From: Bdellovibrionales bacterium GWA2_49_15
Lineage (GTDB): Bacteria > Bdellovibrionota > Bacteriovoracia > Bacteriovoracales > Bacteriovoracaceae
Assembly: GCA_001769855.1 (NCBI GenBank)
Contig: MEPP01000028.1
Coordinates: 1 to 64,000, forward strand
Direction of reading: 5' to 3'
Length of the DNA: 64,000 nt
In this document: positions 1 through 6,904 of the stretch, in pieces
Numbering within the stretch: the first letter of the stretch is position 1
How the letters are laid out: the number at the start of each line of letters is the position of its first letter
Notes under the pieces: generated by a model
The model's database searches: none
What the model was told of the DNA's origin: nothing
The model's input: only the letters and a program-made list of their open reading frames with translations
Translations under genes and position numbers: made by a program

Positions 1-13
1 TTTTCTGTTTCAT
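1..13 (-). CDS. Possible 5' end of a gene leaving the window
   Basis: On the minus strand a purine-rich GGAGGGG lies seven bases before an ATG at 13-11, and the reading frame is open to the window edge. Only four codons are visible, so nothing can be said about the product. It would be divergent from the S4-domain gene at 209. Confidence 0.3.
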
Positions 14-208
14 AACGCATCCCCTCCGTTGAGGTTGTGCGCTTAATACACTGTCCGATTTATTAAGGGAAGATCACAGATGGGATTCGGCCATCAGATG
101 CATGCTGAAACCCTGAGACCTACGCCTGAGCTGCCGCATTTTGATACCCATGAAGTTTTTATCATTACCTTTTATAATCGAGTCAACTGCTAGGACAAAA
201 GGAAAGCT

Positions 209-418
209 ATGCTGGAATTTAAATTAACTCGTGACGAACATATTCCGCTTTGCGATCTCTTGAAGATCATGAAACTTTGCGAATCCGGCGCTGTTGCCAA
301 ACACCTCATTGCCGATGGAAAAGTTAAAGTTGACGGTGTTGTGGAGCTTCGGAAGCGCGCCAAGATCAGAAAGAACCAGGTTGTTGAATTTGATGGGAAG
401 AGGGTTCAGGTTGTTTAG
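209..418 (+). CDS. Small S4-domain RNA-binding protein (YbcJ-like)
   Basis: The 69-residue product is almost entirely an S4 RNA-binding fold. The stretch around residues 19-45 (LKIMKLCESGAVAKHLIADG then KVKVDG) has the S4 pattern of a helix-rich start, a G-A turn and the V-x-V-D/N-G strand. The basic tail (RKRAKIRKNQ) fits RNA binding. Size and pattern match stand-alone YbcJ-type proteins, which are ribosome- or RNA-associated but poorly defined. AAAGGAAAGCT precedes the ATG and supports this start. The gene is outside the mobile element: the dif-like palindrome begins 65 bp after its stop. The family call is from motif recognition; the cellular target is unknown. Confidence 0.8.
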   Translation: MLEFKLTRDEHIPLCDLLKIMKLCESGAVAKHLIADGKVKVDGVVELRKRAKIRKNQVVEFDGKRVQVV

Positions 419-482
419 TGGAATTTTCGCTAAAATCGACTTTCGGTTACGTATTTAATGAGTCAACTCGTCTATAAACACG

Positions 483-514
483 CTCTACCCTATAATTGCC
501 ATTATAGGGTAGAG
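483..514. other. dif-like Xer site, left junction of the element
   Basis: A perfect 14-bp inverted repeat (483-496 and 501-514) surrounds TGCC. Read as a Xer site it is an 11-bp arm CTACCCTATAA (485-495), a 6-bp centre TTGCCA (496-501) and an 11-bp arm TTATAGGGTAG (502-512). The inner ATAA and TTAT boundaries match the conserved inner parts of XerC and XerD arms in bacterial dif sites. Twenty-six bases (490-515) recur in direct orientation at 8679-8704. A hairpin terminator for the S4 gene is the alternative reading, as ATTTTT follows at 518-523. The shared repeat at the other end of a phage-like block favours att/dif. Confidence 0.7.
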
Positions 515-627
515 AACATTTTTCAAAGCGTAGCTCCTTGAATTGATTCTTTAATCTGTGGATGCCTTAATTAGAATTGACGGCGGCGTTCTTGTCAACA
601 TTTTGATCATGCCACCGCCGTTCTAAA

Positions 628-783
628 TCACTTTTTTTTATGACTCTCGACTTCCAGGGCCTTAACCCGCTCCTGTACAGACTTTAGTCGCTCAGTAAGC
701 TGGCCATAATCGTAGGCCAGCTTTAACAAGCTCACAATATTCAGGCCGGCCAAAATTACCGTGAAGTTTTCTGAAAAATGCAC
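628..783 (-). CDS. Small phage membrane protein with coiled-coil tail
   Basis: Found by reading the minus strand by hand. A GTG start at 783-781 lies four bases after the stop of the upstream membrane gene and opens a 51-codon frame ending in TGA at 628. The protein has one hydrophobic segment (about residues 7-22, FTVILAGLNIVSLLKL), followed by a charged heptad-like helix (about 26-48) and a lysine tail. This is a single-pass membrane protein with a short coiled coil, typical of small virion-membrane or lysis-accessory proteins. The ribosome site is weak, so expression probably depends on coupling to 787-1134. It is the last gene of the element operon. Confidence 0.6.
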   Translation of the reverse strand: MHFSENFTVILAGLNIVSLLKLAYDYGQLTERLKSVQERVKALEVESHKKK

Positions 784-786
784 GGC

Positions 787-1134
787 CTATTTTTGCTCGA
801 TTGATGGCGGTTCTTTTTTCAGCGTCCTGAGCGTGTCCAGGGCACCTTTAACCAAGTGGACGCCCAGCTCGACAGTCGAATTAGGTTTGATCGGCGCTTT
901 GGCCACAATGGCCTCCCAGATGATCGTGGCGATCACATACCAGATCGGGCCACCTGGAATGACGTTTGAAATTAAGGCCAATGCACCAGGAAGCACGGCG
1001 CTTGCTGAAGGCCCCTCACCAGCAAAGGCCATGGAGAGACAGACACCGTTTAACACCAGCGCCAGGATGACGGAAAAACGCCAGTGGCAAAGAAATAAAA
1101 AAAGTAGCAATGCAAGCAACAAAACTGAAAGCAT
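787..1134 (-). CDS. Multi-span small membrane protein (virion or holin-like)
   Basis: The start is placed at the ATG at 1134 because GGAGG sits five bases upstream; an ATG four codons earlier lacks such a site. The 115-residue protein has an N-terminal run of leucines (about residues 1-17), a second helix (about 19-38) and a third hydrophobic part (about 50-78), then an amphipathic, lysine-containing tail. There is no recognisable family motif. Its position after the lytic transglycosylase suggests a holin or an internal-membrane virion protein, and I cannot choose between these. About 120 bp with no convincing gene separates it from the next upstream gene. Confidence 0.65.
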   Translation of the reverse strand: MLSVLLLALLLFLFLCHWRFSVILALVLNGVCLSMAFAGEGPSASAVLPGALALISNVIPGGPIWYVIATIIWEAIVAKAPIKPNSTVELGVHLVKGALDTLRTLKKEPPSIEQK

Positions 1135-1255
1135 AAAATCCTCCATGTTTAACTATCTTAAAATTAGATCAGCGACAGTTCCTTAGACCTTTGCGGATCT
1201 CCTGGCCCCTCCAATGGGCCAAAAAGATCATCTATCCAATTTGGGCCCTAAAATC

Positions 1256-1399
1256 TTACTTTTTGGCCGCTGGCTTTTTTTCTTGCGCTGGCTTTTCTTC
1301 CTTGGCCACTTCGACGTGATCGCATTTTTCACGTGGCTTGCCTTCGAGTTCTCTTACTCTTCTCTCAATGTCATTGACTTGCTCGCGTAGATCACCCAC
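1256..1399 (-). CDS. Tiny coiled-coil phage protein (GTG start)
   Basis: Found by hand. AAGGAG lies six bases before a GTG at 1399-1397, which opens a 47-codon frame ending at TAA 1258-1256. The first half (about residues 3-20, DLREQVNDIERRVRELEG) is a strong short coiled coil. The second half is Lys/Ala/Pro/Glu rich and contains one Cys. There is no membrane helix. It lies 10 bp after the transglycosylase stop and is clearly in the same operon. It could be a lysis regulator, a scaffold or a small virion protein. The strong ribosome site makes translation likely; the role is unknown. Confidence 0.65.
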   Translation of the reverse strand: MGDLREQVNDIERRVRELEGKPREKCDHVEVAKEEKPAQEKKPAAKK

Positions 1400-1409
1400 A
1401 AATTGCTCC

Positions 1410-1997
1410 TTATTTAAACTCGCCTAAATTAGCGAGGTATTCCCACCATTCTTTCCACTTATCAAAATATTCCCGCGCCGCTGGATAATTTTTGGGACTT
1501 AGACGGCCTAAGCGCTCCAGCTCAAGGAAACGATCTTGATTTGGTTCGCCTTGGTTGTAGGCCATGGCAATATCCCTGATGTTTCCCTTGTAGCGCTTAT
1601 TTAGAACGCCAATGTATTTTGCCGAAAGCTGAATTGATATCTCAGGATTGTTCAGATCAATCGGCGTGATGTTTCGTCCAGCAAGTGAGCTGGCAGTCGG
1701 CAAAATTAATTGCATTAGACCCCATGATTTCTTATCCTCACTGGTTGAACCGTCAACGTCATTTGGAAAGGCAAGGCCCCTGGCCACCTTTGGATGATAG
1801 CCGAGCGATGTTTCCTTCATGCAAAATGTTTTAAGCCAGCGCCAATCGAGATTATTAATCGAGGCATATTTTTTAAAAAGAGAATCAAAGCGTGACCATT
1901 TGTTGGCCGTGCTTTTTACGCCCGTGTCGCTGGCCTTCGCTTTAGTAGTCAGTGCCATAACGATAAACCCCAAGACTCCCAGAATGGCCCATTTCAT
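1410..1997 (-). CDS. Exported lytic transglycosylase (SLT fold)
   Basis: The 195-residue protein starts with a signal peptide or anchor (residues 1-20, ending TTKAKA) and then has a goose-lysozyme/SLT domain. The catalytic Glu is Glu62 in CMKETS; GLMQ at 93-96 and AYNQG at 146-150 are the other family signatures. It would cleave peptidoglycan between MurNAc and GlcNAc, either as a virion-associated entry enzyme or for lysis. FLiP and other membrane phages also carry such enzymes. The ATG overlaps the stop of the gene upstream by four bases, so it is translationally coupled within the virion-protein cluster, which favours a structural/entry role. Confidence 0.85.
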   Translation of the reverse strand: MKWAILGVLGFIVMALTTKAKASDTGVKSTANKWSRFDSLFKKYASINNLDWRWLKTFCMKETSLGYHPKVARGLAFPNDVDGSTSEDKKSWGLMQLILPTASSLAGRNITPIDLNNPEISIQLSAKYIGVLNKRYKGNIRDIAMAYNQGEPNQDRFLELERLGRLSPKNYPAAREYFDKWKEWWEYLANLGEFK

Positions 1998-2467
1998 GCG
2001 CCCTTCCGACTGTTTCTAAATGCCAAGATGAACGGTAAGGCCACCAGGGCCAGTTTGATTAGCAAGGCCAGGCCAAGGCCTGCACCTGCGATCTTGGCAA
2101 CGTCCTTACCAGTTTCTGAAGCGACTTCAAGAAAGGCCTCAGTGTCAAATTTTTGCAAGCGCTCATAGAGCGCATCAGTGAACACGCTTGGATTGGCCGG
2201 AATACCGCCCGCGCTGGCCTTGCCGACTGCCTCCATGGCATCGTGTAGCCTAACCTCACTTGGAGCGACAAACGATATTCCAAGGCCAAAGCCGTTAATG
2301 AAACTTTTATTTTTCTTGTCGATATCGGCAAGAAATTCTTCAAAGCTCCATTTAAATTTTTCAGGATAATTTTTCTTCGAGTAGTCGTAGAAAATGCGCA
2401 AGGCCCGCTCACCTTGCGGGCGATCTTCTTGCAGATAGGTTCGTTTGGTTTTTATGGTTGTGACCAT
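1994..2467 (-). CDS. Phage membrane protein with C-terminal helix
   Basis: The 157-residue product has a soluble, charged N-terminal two-thirds and a strong hydrophobic segment near the end (about residues 127-150, AGAGLGLALLIKLALVALPF) followed by a basic tail (RNSRKGA). This layout is a tail-anchored, single-pass membrane protein. No family is recognised. It sits between the secreted virion-like protein and the transglycosylase, with a 3-bp gap upstream and a 4-bp overlap downstream. It is most likely a component of the virion membrane or of the vertex. Confidence 0.7.
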   Translation of the reverse strand: MVTTIKTKRTYLQEDRPQGERALRIFYDYSKKNYPEKFKWSFEEFLADIDKKNKSFINGFGLGISFVAPSEVRLHDAMEAVGKASAGGIPANPSVFTDALYERLQKFDTEAFLEVASETGKDVAKIAGAGLGLALLIKLALVALPFILAFRNSRKGA

Positions 2468-2470
2468 ACA

Positions 2471-2980
2471 TCAAACATCTTCCAGTGTGGCAAGAATTGT
2501 GACAGAGCAAGGGCCGGCATTTAAAAGGCCTGGATAGTTTCCCGCAGTAATTTCAAAGTCTAATGGCCCCTGTCTACTTTGTTCATAATTTACGGTAGTG
2601 ATAAAAACCATTGCGAAGTAATCATTCATTCCGCCAATGTTTCCCACTGTCCAGTTAGTCGGTGGCCCGGCAGCATTTTCAGCGGCAGCGGTTGACCATC
2701 CAAATGTAGGTGCGCATGAACTACCGCCAGAAGTGTGATTTTCTGCCCTGTACGCCCATATCCGCAACTTTTTTGCCGTGGGAACGACGTAGCTTGCTCC
2801 TCGATACTTGAACGAATCATATTTTATATCTTCGGCCGCAGCAAGCAAGATCATAACCTTGCTTGTAATCGGCAGCGTGACACCGCCCATGGTAATTAGG
2901 CGTTGGTTAGCGGGATTGCTCACTTGCCCGTGAGCAATGAAGCTCAGAAATAAAACAGAAATTAAAATAAGATTTTTCAT
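2471..2980 (-). CDS. Secreted phage protein, possibly surface/spike
   Basis: The start is set at the ATG at 2980, which overlaps the previous stop as TAATG and begins a classic signal peptide (MKNLILISVLFLSFIAHG, then QVS). The mature part of about 150 residues is Gly/Ser/Thr rich, has two Cys in each half and reads as beta-rich. An exported structural protein is unusual for tailed phages but makes sense for a virus that assembles at, or carries, a membrane. No homologue is recognised. A receptor-binding or vertex role is inference from position and export. The upstream in-frame ATG at 3010 would bury the signal peptide and is not preferred. Confidence 0.65.
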   Translation of the reverse strand: MKNLILISVLFLSFIAHGQVSNPANQRLITMGGVTLPITSKVMILLAAAEDIKYDSFKYRGASYVVPTAKKLRIWAYRAENHTSGGSSCAPTFGWSTAAAENAAGPPTNWTVGNIGGMNDYFAMVFITTVNYEQSRQGPLDFEITAGNYPGLLNAGPCSVTILATLEDV

Positions 2981-3693
2981 TATGACCTCGAATGGTTGAA
3001 AATTTTGCATTTTGCAACGAGCGCAACCTTTGACCTGGCATAAAGGCCAGCGGTATTTTTCCAGGTGAAGCTACCGCCTGGTAGAATTTCTTCACAAAGA
3101 ACGTCCCAATTTGCGGCGGCAATTTCTGTTAGTGAACCAATCCAAAACGAATTGACTTCATCAATATTTTTGCCGTACACCACGCCGCGATCTCCTGAAG
3201 CTGCAATAATCAGCGTGCCAGTCGAGGCAGTAGCAACATTGCTAAGACTTTGCGCAAAGCTTACGCCGTCAATCATCACGAGACCGCTTGAATCGAGCTT
3301 AAGCTGGCCTGTGAGCTGATCCATCATGGAAAATTCTATCTTCATCCATTTACCCGACTGCGCGGAACATTCAATCCGCCCATTCATCACGGGAATTAGA
3401 AGATTTTTCAGATCGCCCTTTTTTATGGCCATCGAATCACCCTTGTCTTGCGGGTAATTGAAGCGAATATTTAAAGTAGCATCGAGATCAGAGGCGTCGA
3501 TTACTCGAAGCGATTTAAAAGGAAAATCAATCCGATTGCCCGACGCTGTGCTTGTGTCGGAAAACCTCATGGCAGTGCCGAGATCAATTTTCTCAGTTCT
3601 AACCATTGCCGCATTGACATTGTTTAAGCCGAGCGTTGGTTCATGCACGCGCTGGAGAAGGTGCAGAATCTGAATTAAGATTTCATCACTCAT
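2980..3693 (-). CDS. Putative minor capsid or vertex protein
   Basis: The 237-residue protein has no membrane helix or signal peptide. After a short helical start it is beta-rich, with alternating hydrophobic strands and repeated small-residue turns through its length (for example about residues 55-80 and 140-175). It lies between the membrane-anchored protein 3690-4160 and the secreted protein, and is coupled to both by stop/start overlaps. This position, two genes after the capsid candidate, suits a penton, spike-base or minor capsid protein. No family signature is recognised, so the role is inferred from context only. Confidence 0.6.
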   Translation of the reverse strand: MSDEILIQILHLLQRVHEPTLGLNNVNAAMVRTEKIDLGTAMRFSDTSTASGNRIDFPFKSLRVIDASDLDATLNIRFNYPQDKGDSMAIKKGDLKNLLIPVMNGRIECSAQSGKWMKIEFSMMDQLTGQLKLDSSGLVMIDGVSFAQSLSNVATASTGTLIIAASGDRGVVYGKNIDEVNSFWIGSLTEIAAANWDVLCEEILPGGSFTWKNTAGLYARSKVALVAKCKIFNHSRS

Positions 3694-4160
3694 GACTTCC
3701 TCATCATGGCAACCAAAACACCAATCAGCACAAGGCCACCGACGCCTACACCGATCATGATCATCATTTTATTATCAGGTGCGGCGCTTGAAGTAATTGG
3801 CCCTGTGGCGCTCGCTGGAGCTGGGCGCGTGCCTGCCTCACCATAACTTGATTTTGTTGCAATTTTTTTGCCCGTTGATTTTGGTGCTTGAGCTGGAGCT
3901 TGTAAAACTGGTACTGGAGCGTAAGGAATTTCGACAGGGGCCGGGGCCTCCTGGGCGGGTTCACTACCACCAGCGCCACCACCTAAGACTTTTCCAAGTA
4001 TGCCGGAACTCATTGTATTCGAGGCCGGCATCATGGAGAGGCTTGCACCACCTGTGAAATATGCAGCGGTCAAGGGAACGGCGTCTTTAACGGCCGCTTT
4101 GACTTGCGCTTTCACGGGCGCGGCAACCTGTTTGATTACACTTTTTAGCTTAAATCCCAT
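3690..4160 (-). CDS. Ala/Pro/Gly-rich membrane-anchored virion protein
   Basis: The 156-residue protein starts with a basic amphipathic helix (about residues 4-30, repeated K/A/V). It continues through a glycine-rich patch (GGGAGG near 61-66) and a Pro/Ala linker (about 68-125), and ends in one transmembrane helix (about 131-153) with a short basic tail. Such a linker plus anchor is typical of proteins that tie the capsid to an internal membrane. It directly follows the capsid candidate (31-bp gap) and overlaps the next gene by 4 bp. No homologue is recognised; structural role inferred. Confidence 0.65.
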   Translation of the reverse strand: MGFKLKSVIKQVAAPVKAQVKAAVKDAVPLTAAYFTGGASLSMMPASNTMSSGILGKVLGGGAGGSEPAQEAPAPVEIPYAPVPVLQAPAQAPKSTGKKIATKSSYGEAGTRPAPASATGPITSSAAPDNKMMIMIGVGVGGLVLIGVLVAMMRKS

Positions 4161-4191
4161 AACACCTTCACAATTTTAAATTACTTTAAAA

Positions 4192-5304
4192 TTATTTTTT
4201 AGGTTCGAGTTTTCTCTGGAGCGCTACAGGCACCAGCTCATGCGTATGGGTTCTGACTTTATAGGTGGCGCTCGATGAAAAGTCGAGGCCTGAAGTCATT
4301 TCCATTTCCATATCAACGGTTTTGTAGTCCCGCATCTTAATGACCGAATTTCGATCACTGCCCTGGATGAAAGTCATAAACCCAAAGTTGTCCAGTGAAC
4401 CACCGATTGGGAATTTATTTTCGTTTTCGTCCATGATCTGAGCAAGGGACATTTTTTGCTTTTTGGCCAAGCTACCGTTCAATTTGAGCGTGAAAAACAT
4501 ATTTTTTGCTTCGTTCTGAGTCACTGGAGTTTCAACACCAGCGCTTGTCACGCGGTTGACTTCGATGAACACGCCCAGGAGATCGCCATCAACTTGCTTT
4601 AAATCAATGCGCTTGCCTGGAGTAACACCACCGAAGGAATTATCAGAAAAACCTCGGCGATATATTTCAAATTCTTTATCCACATCCTCATCAGATGTGA
4701 CCAAAGTAACGTCAATGGTTCCAGTACAGGACACTACCGCAAAGTTAGTTGCAGCCGCTCCCTCATCAAGGCCCGTGGGGTCATCAAAATCAAAGAACAC
4801 TTGGCATTTGTCATAGCGTGCGGCGTTCAAGTAAGTCAGCCAAGGTTCGGTCAAAAAGTGACACTCCAAAGGAATATAAAGAGATTCTTTTACTTTCACG
4901 TTCTGGCCAGTCGTTCCCCAGGCCATGAGGCCTTTGGTTGCGCTCGCTGTGAGCGTGGTTGAATTGGTTTGGTAACGAGGCTGAGAAGCTGAGTTTGCCA
5001 CAAGCTTTGTCGTATTCCTAAGCTCTAACGGAGAACACTTTATAAGTGTTTCTTTGTCGGCCTCAATGACAACGTTCTTCAGGAGTTTTTGAAGCGCGCC
5101 GTACTTTGGTGCTCCAGGCGCTCCAGCGCTCCATGTGCAGTTAATGAGAAACTCACCAGTGATAAGCATCCCTTTCACACAATTCGATTTTTGAATTGTT
5201 TCACCCAACCTTCGATTTTTTACAAAATCAATGGTAGGTAGCTGAGTTGAACCTGATGGGTTCATTCCAGGGATTAATTTTGCTTTCACTGATTCTTCGC
5301 CCAT
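4192..5304 (-). CDS. Candidate major capsid protein (double jelly-roll type)
   Basis: The 370-residue protein is the largest of the element, soluble, and dominated by predicted beta-strands with few helices. There is no signal peptide, nuclease or ATPase motif. Two similar-sized halves, each rich in alternating strands, would fit two jelly rolls; known double-jelly-roll capsid proteins are about 270-400 residues. It lies three genes after the packaging ATPase, and that ATPase-capsid neighbourhood is conserved in tailless membrane phages. ATGGGCGAAGAA is preceded by AGGATAAG as the ribosome site. No sequence motif proves the fold, so this is inference from size, composition and gene order; structure prediction would decide it. 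Confidence 0.55.
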   Translation of the reverse strand: MGEESVKAKLIPGMNPSGSTQLPTIDFVKNRRLGETIQKSNCVKGMLITGEFLINCTWSAGAPGAPKYGALQKLLKNVVIEADKETLIKCSPLELRNTTKLVANSASQPRYQTNSTTLTASATKGLMAWGTTGQNVKVKESLYIPLECHFLTEPWLTYLNAARYDKCQVFFDFDDPTGLDEGAAATNFAVVSCTGTIDVTLVTSDEDVDKEFEIYRRGFSDNSFGGVTPGKRIDLKQVDGDLLGVFIEVNRVTSAGVETPVTQNEAKNMFFTLKLNGSLAKKQKMSLAQIMDENENKFPIGGSLDNFGFMTFIQGSDRNSVIKMRDYKTVDMEMEMTSGLDFSSSATYKVRTHTHELVPVALQRKLEPKK

Positions 5305-5402
5305 TTTCTTATCCTTTTTTCTGAAGGCCCTAAAAAATGACCTTCACATTTTGATTTTAAAGCGTTTTTTTTCGCTACCCCTACTCTCACCTATCCCCAA
5401 AA

Positions 5403-5510
5403 TTAAGGGAGTTTTGTCTGCGGAAATTTTGCGCGGACAATGTTGTAGCCTGCAATGGCCACGAGAGAAACGAGCAGAATTTTTCCAATGTGCTTAAGTT
5501 CGGTCTTCAT
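5403..5510 (-). CDS. 35-residue single-pass membrane protein
   Basis: Found by hand. GGGAG is ten bases before an ATG at 5510-5508, and the frame ends at TAA 5405-5403. The product has a charged start (MKTELKH), one helix (about residues 8-25, IGKILLVSLVAIAGYNIV) and a basic tail ending KFPQTKLP. Size and layout match the tiny membrane proteins that tectiviruses, PM2 and FLiP carry in their virion membrane. It is the first gene of the capsid block. The 188 bp upstream (5511-5698) holds no convincing gene and is the likeliest place for a late promoter. Confidence 0.6.
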   Translation of the reverse strand: MKTELKHIGKILLVSLVAIAGYNIVRAKFPQTKLP

Positions 5511-5698
5511 TTTTTTTGATCTCCCAAAATTTAAAAACTTCCGGCCAACTTCCTATCGACTGAAAGTCAGAGGCCTCAAGGTTGCAATGATTATCGCCTT
5601 AAGTCAGATCACAAAGTATGAATATGAAATCATTTGTGCGCTTGTGAATTTTGAAATGATCAGAGGGAGTTTAGCGGAAAATCTTTGAACGTCGCGGC

Positions 5699-5911
5699 CT
5701 ATGCGGACTTTGGTTTTATGAAAGGCCCAATTTCACAGAGAACGTCGGTCAAAGTCACATAGGCGCGGACACCATGGCGGTACAGTGCCCAGGTGGTTTC
5801 TGTGCGATATCCGACGGGCCGGACTTGCCGAAAGCCTTCTTTGTGGAAGCGGTAAATATGCCCGTCTTTTTTTGAGAAAAAATATCCTGGGTAGCTTGGT
5901 AGTTCAATCAT
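5699..5911 (-). CDS. Small NUMOD4-like DNA-binding protein candidate
   Basis: The start is taken at the ATG at 5911 because it overlaps the ATPase stop; the longer frame from 6007 would run through the ATPase gene. The 70-residue protein begins with a pattern (GYFFSKKDGHIYRF) followed by a second strand block around GYRTETTWALYRHG. This resembles the N-terminal DNA-recognition modules found next to HNH nucleases (NUMOD4/AP2-like: Y-x-V/F-S-x-x-G-x-I/V-x-R). No HNH motif follows, so it would be a stand-alone DNA-binding module. The resemblance is weak and recognised by eye only. Confidence 0.5.
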   Translation of the reverse strand: MIELPSYPGYFFSKKDGHIYRFHKEGFRQVRPVGYRTETTWALYRHGVRAYVTLTDVLCEIGPFIKPKSA

Positions 5912-6533
5912 TGATCTTGCTCCCTTTAGCGTTATATAGAGTGACGCCGTGGCAATCACTCCATAGATAATAATGGTAGCGCTTGAGCTGGGCGATCTTC
6001 TCTGCAACGCTCAATCCGAATTTTTCTTTAAAGTATGGGTTCACTTCGAGCTGAAGGGTACAAATCTCAGAGGCGTTGCGGCGAAAATAAGTTGGTAGTG
6101 TCATCGGGTCTTGGCAGATCGCGAGAATATCCAGGTTTTGATGGCGCCCCTTTGTCACTGCCAAGTAAAGCAGATCGGTCTTATCATAACAGGTGTATTT
6201 GTCGGCCTCATCCAAAACCAAAACGATGCGATCACTTGCACGCAGGGCACGCTCACCGTAGGAGCGGCCCAAGGCAAAAGCGAAAGCGGCAACGGCCTGA
6301 GCTGCCCGTTCATTGTCCAGGTTCCAGGGCGGGCGAAAAACAAGGCAAAAGCTTTCAGAGCATTTGTAGGCCATAAAGAGCTTTAATAAATTCCCTTGGG
6401 AAAAATCAGTAATGATCATGCCAGTAAAATCATTGGCAGCATCAAAGATAATTTTTCGTTTTGTGTTCTTTAGAAACTCCCTGGCCCTGTATGATTTTCC
6501 GCTCTCGGTTCTACCGAAAATAAGCTTGATCAT
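5904..6533 (-). CDS. Genome-packaging-type P-loop ATPase (FtsK/HerA superfamily)
   Basis: The 209-residue protein has Walker A GRTESGKS (residues 7-14) at the extreme N-terminus, Walker B IVLVLDEAD (103-111) and a sensor-like stretch AICQDPMTLP (138-147) followed by R-N-A-S. This compact layout is that of the P9/A32-type packaging ATPases of membrane-containing tailless viruses; the related Zot proteins of filamentous phages are the main alternative. There is no transmembrane helix, which Zot proteins usually have. It would pump the genome into a preformed capsid. It is coupled by 4-bp overlap to the Lar-like gene upstream and lies just before the capsid block. Confidence 0.8.
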   Translation of the reverse strand: MIKLIFGRTESGKSYRAREFLKNTKRKIIFDAANDFTGMIITDFSQGNLLKLFMAYKCSESFCLVFRPPWNLDNERAAQAVAAFAFALGRSYGERALRASDRIVLVLDEADKYTCYDKTDLLYLAVTKGRHQNLDILAICQDPMTLPTYFRRNASEICTLQLEVNPYFKEKFGLSVAEKIAQLKRYHYYLWSDCHGVTLYNAKGSKIND

Positions 6534-6904
6534 TTTTTTCTGATGAGCGTTTCGATCTTACTCATCAGCTCGCAGTTTGCTTTATGCTTTTCAAGCATCT
6601 TGCTAAAATAATCATCTGGCCCATTTTCAGCGCCGATCAGCTCAAGAATTTCATCGGCCTCAGTTTTTGCGCGGGTATTCCACTGCGGCAATGTAAAGGA
6701 TGGTTGACCTAGTGGCCCCTTCCTAACACTTCCAAAATCTAAGAGATGACATTTGTCGGCGCTACACTGCACATAAGCAATTTCATCCGAAAATTGAAAA
6801 AAGACTACCTTTGCAACCGCCCCACAAAACGGGCAAGGTTTTATTTTTGGTTGTTTGCCTACTAAATCTTTGGCCGTTGCCAGGCCCTTATTACTCTTGC
6901 TCAT
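6530..6904 (-). CDS. Lar-like zinc-binding protein (possible anti-restriction)
   Basis: The 124-residue protein has KPCPFCG (Cys24, Cys27), a second Cys pair at Cys47 and Cys52, and the terminal signature WNTRA (75-79). This is the arrangement of the Lar family of small phage zinc proteins. The Rac-prophage member modulates type I restriction and modification. A C-terminal charged helix (about 82-120) follows. In this element it could help incoming DNA escape host restriction. The match to the Lar pattern is clear by eye; the function here is inference. It overlaps the upstream gene by 14 bp and the ATPase gene by 4 bp. Confidence 0.7.
   Translation of the reverse strand: MSKSNKGLATAKDLVGKQPKIKPCPFCGAVAKVVFFQFSDEIAYVQCSADKCHLLDFGSVRKGPLGQPSFTLPQWNTRAKTEADEILELIGAENGPDDYFSKMLEKHKANCELMSKIETLIRKK

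Noticed and set aside
483..514. Palindrome as only a terminator of the S4 gene
   Set aside because: A 26-bp part recurs at the other end of the element without the full hairpin, and the 11-6-11 layout fits a Xer site better; still, dual use is possible.
580..621. Inverted repeat ACGGCGG/CCGCCGT as an operon terminator
   Set aside because: The loop is 28 bases and no T run follows on the minus strand.
761..1186. Plus-strand frame of 141 codons in the phage block
   Set aside because: It is antisense to the membrane gene 787-1134, which has a strong ribosome site and a clear membrane-protein pattern.
5455..5688. Plus-strand frame of 77 codons upstream of the capsid block
   Set aside because: It has no ribosome site and overlaps the hand-found 35-residue membrane gene on the operon strand.
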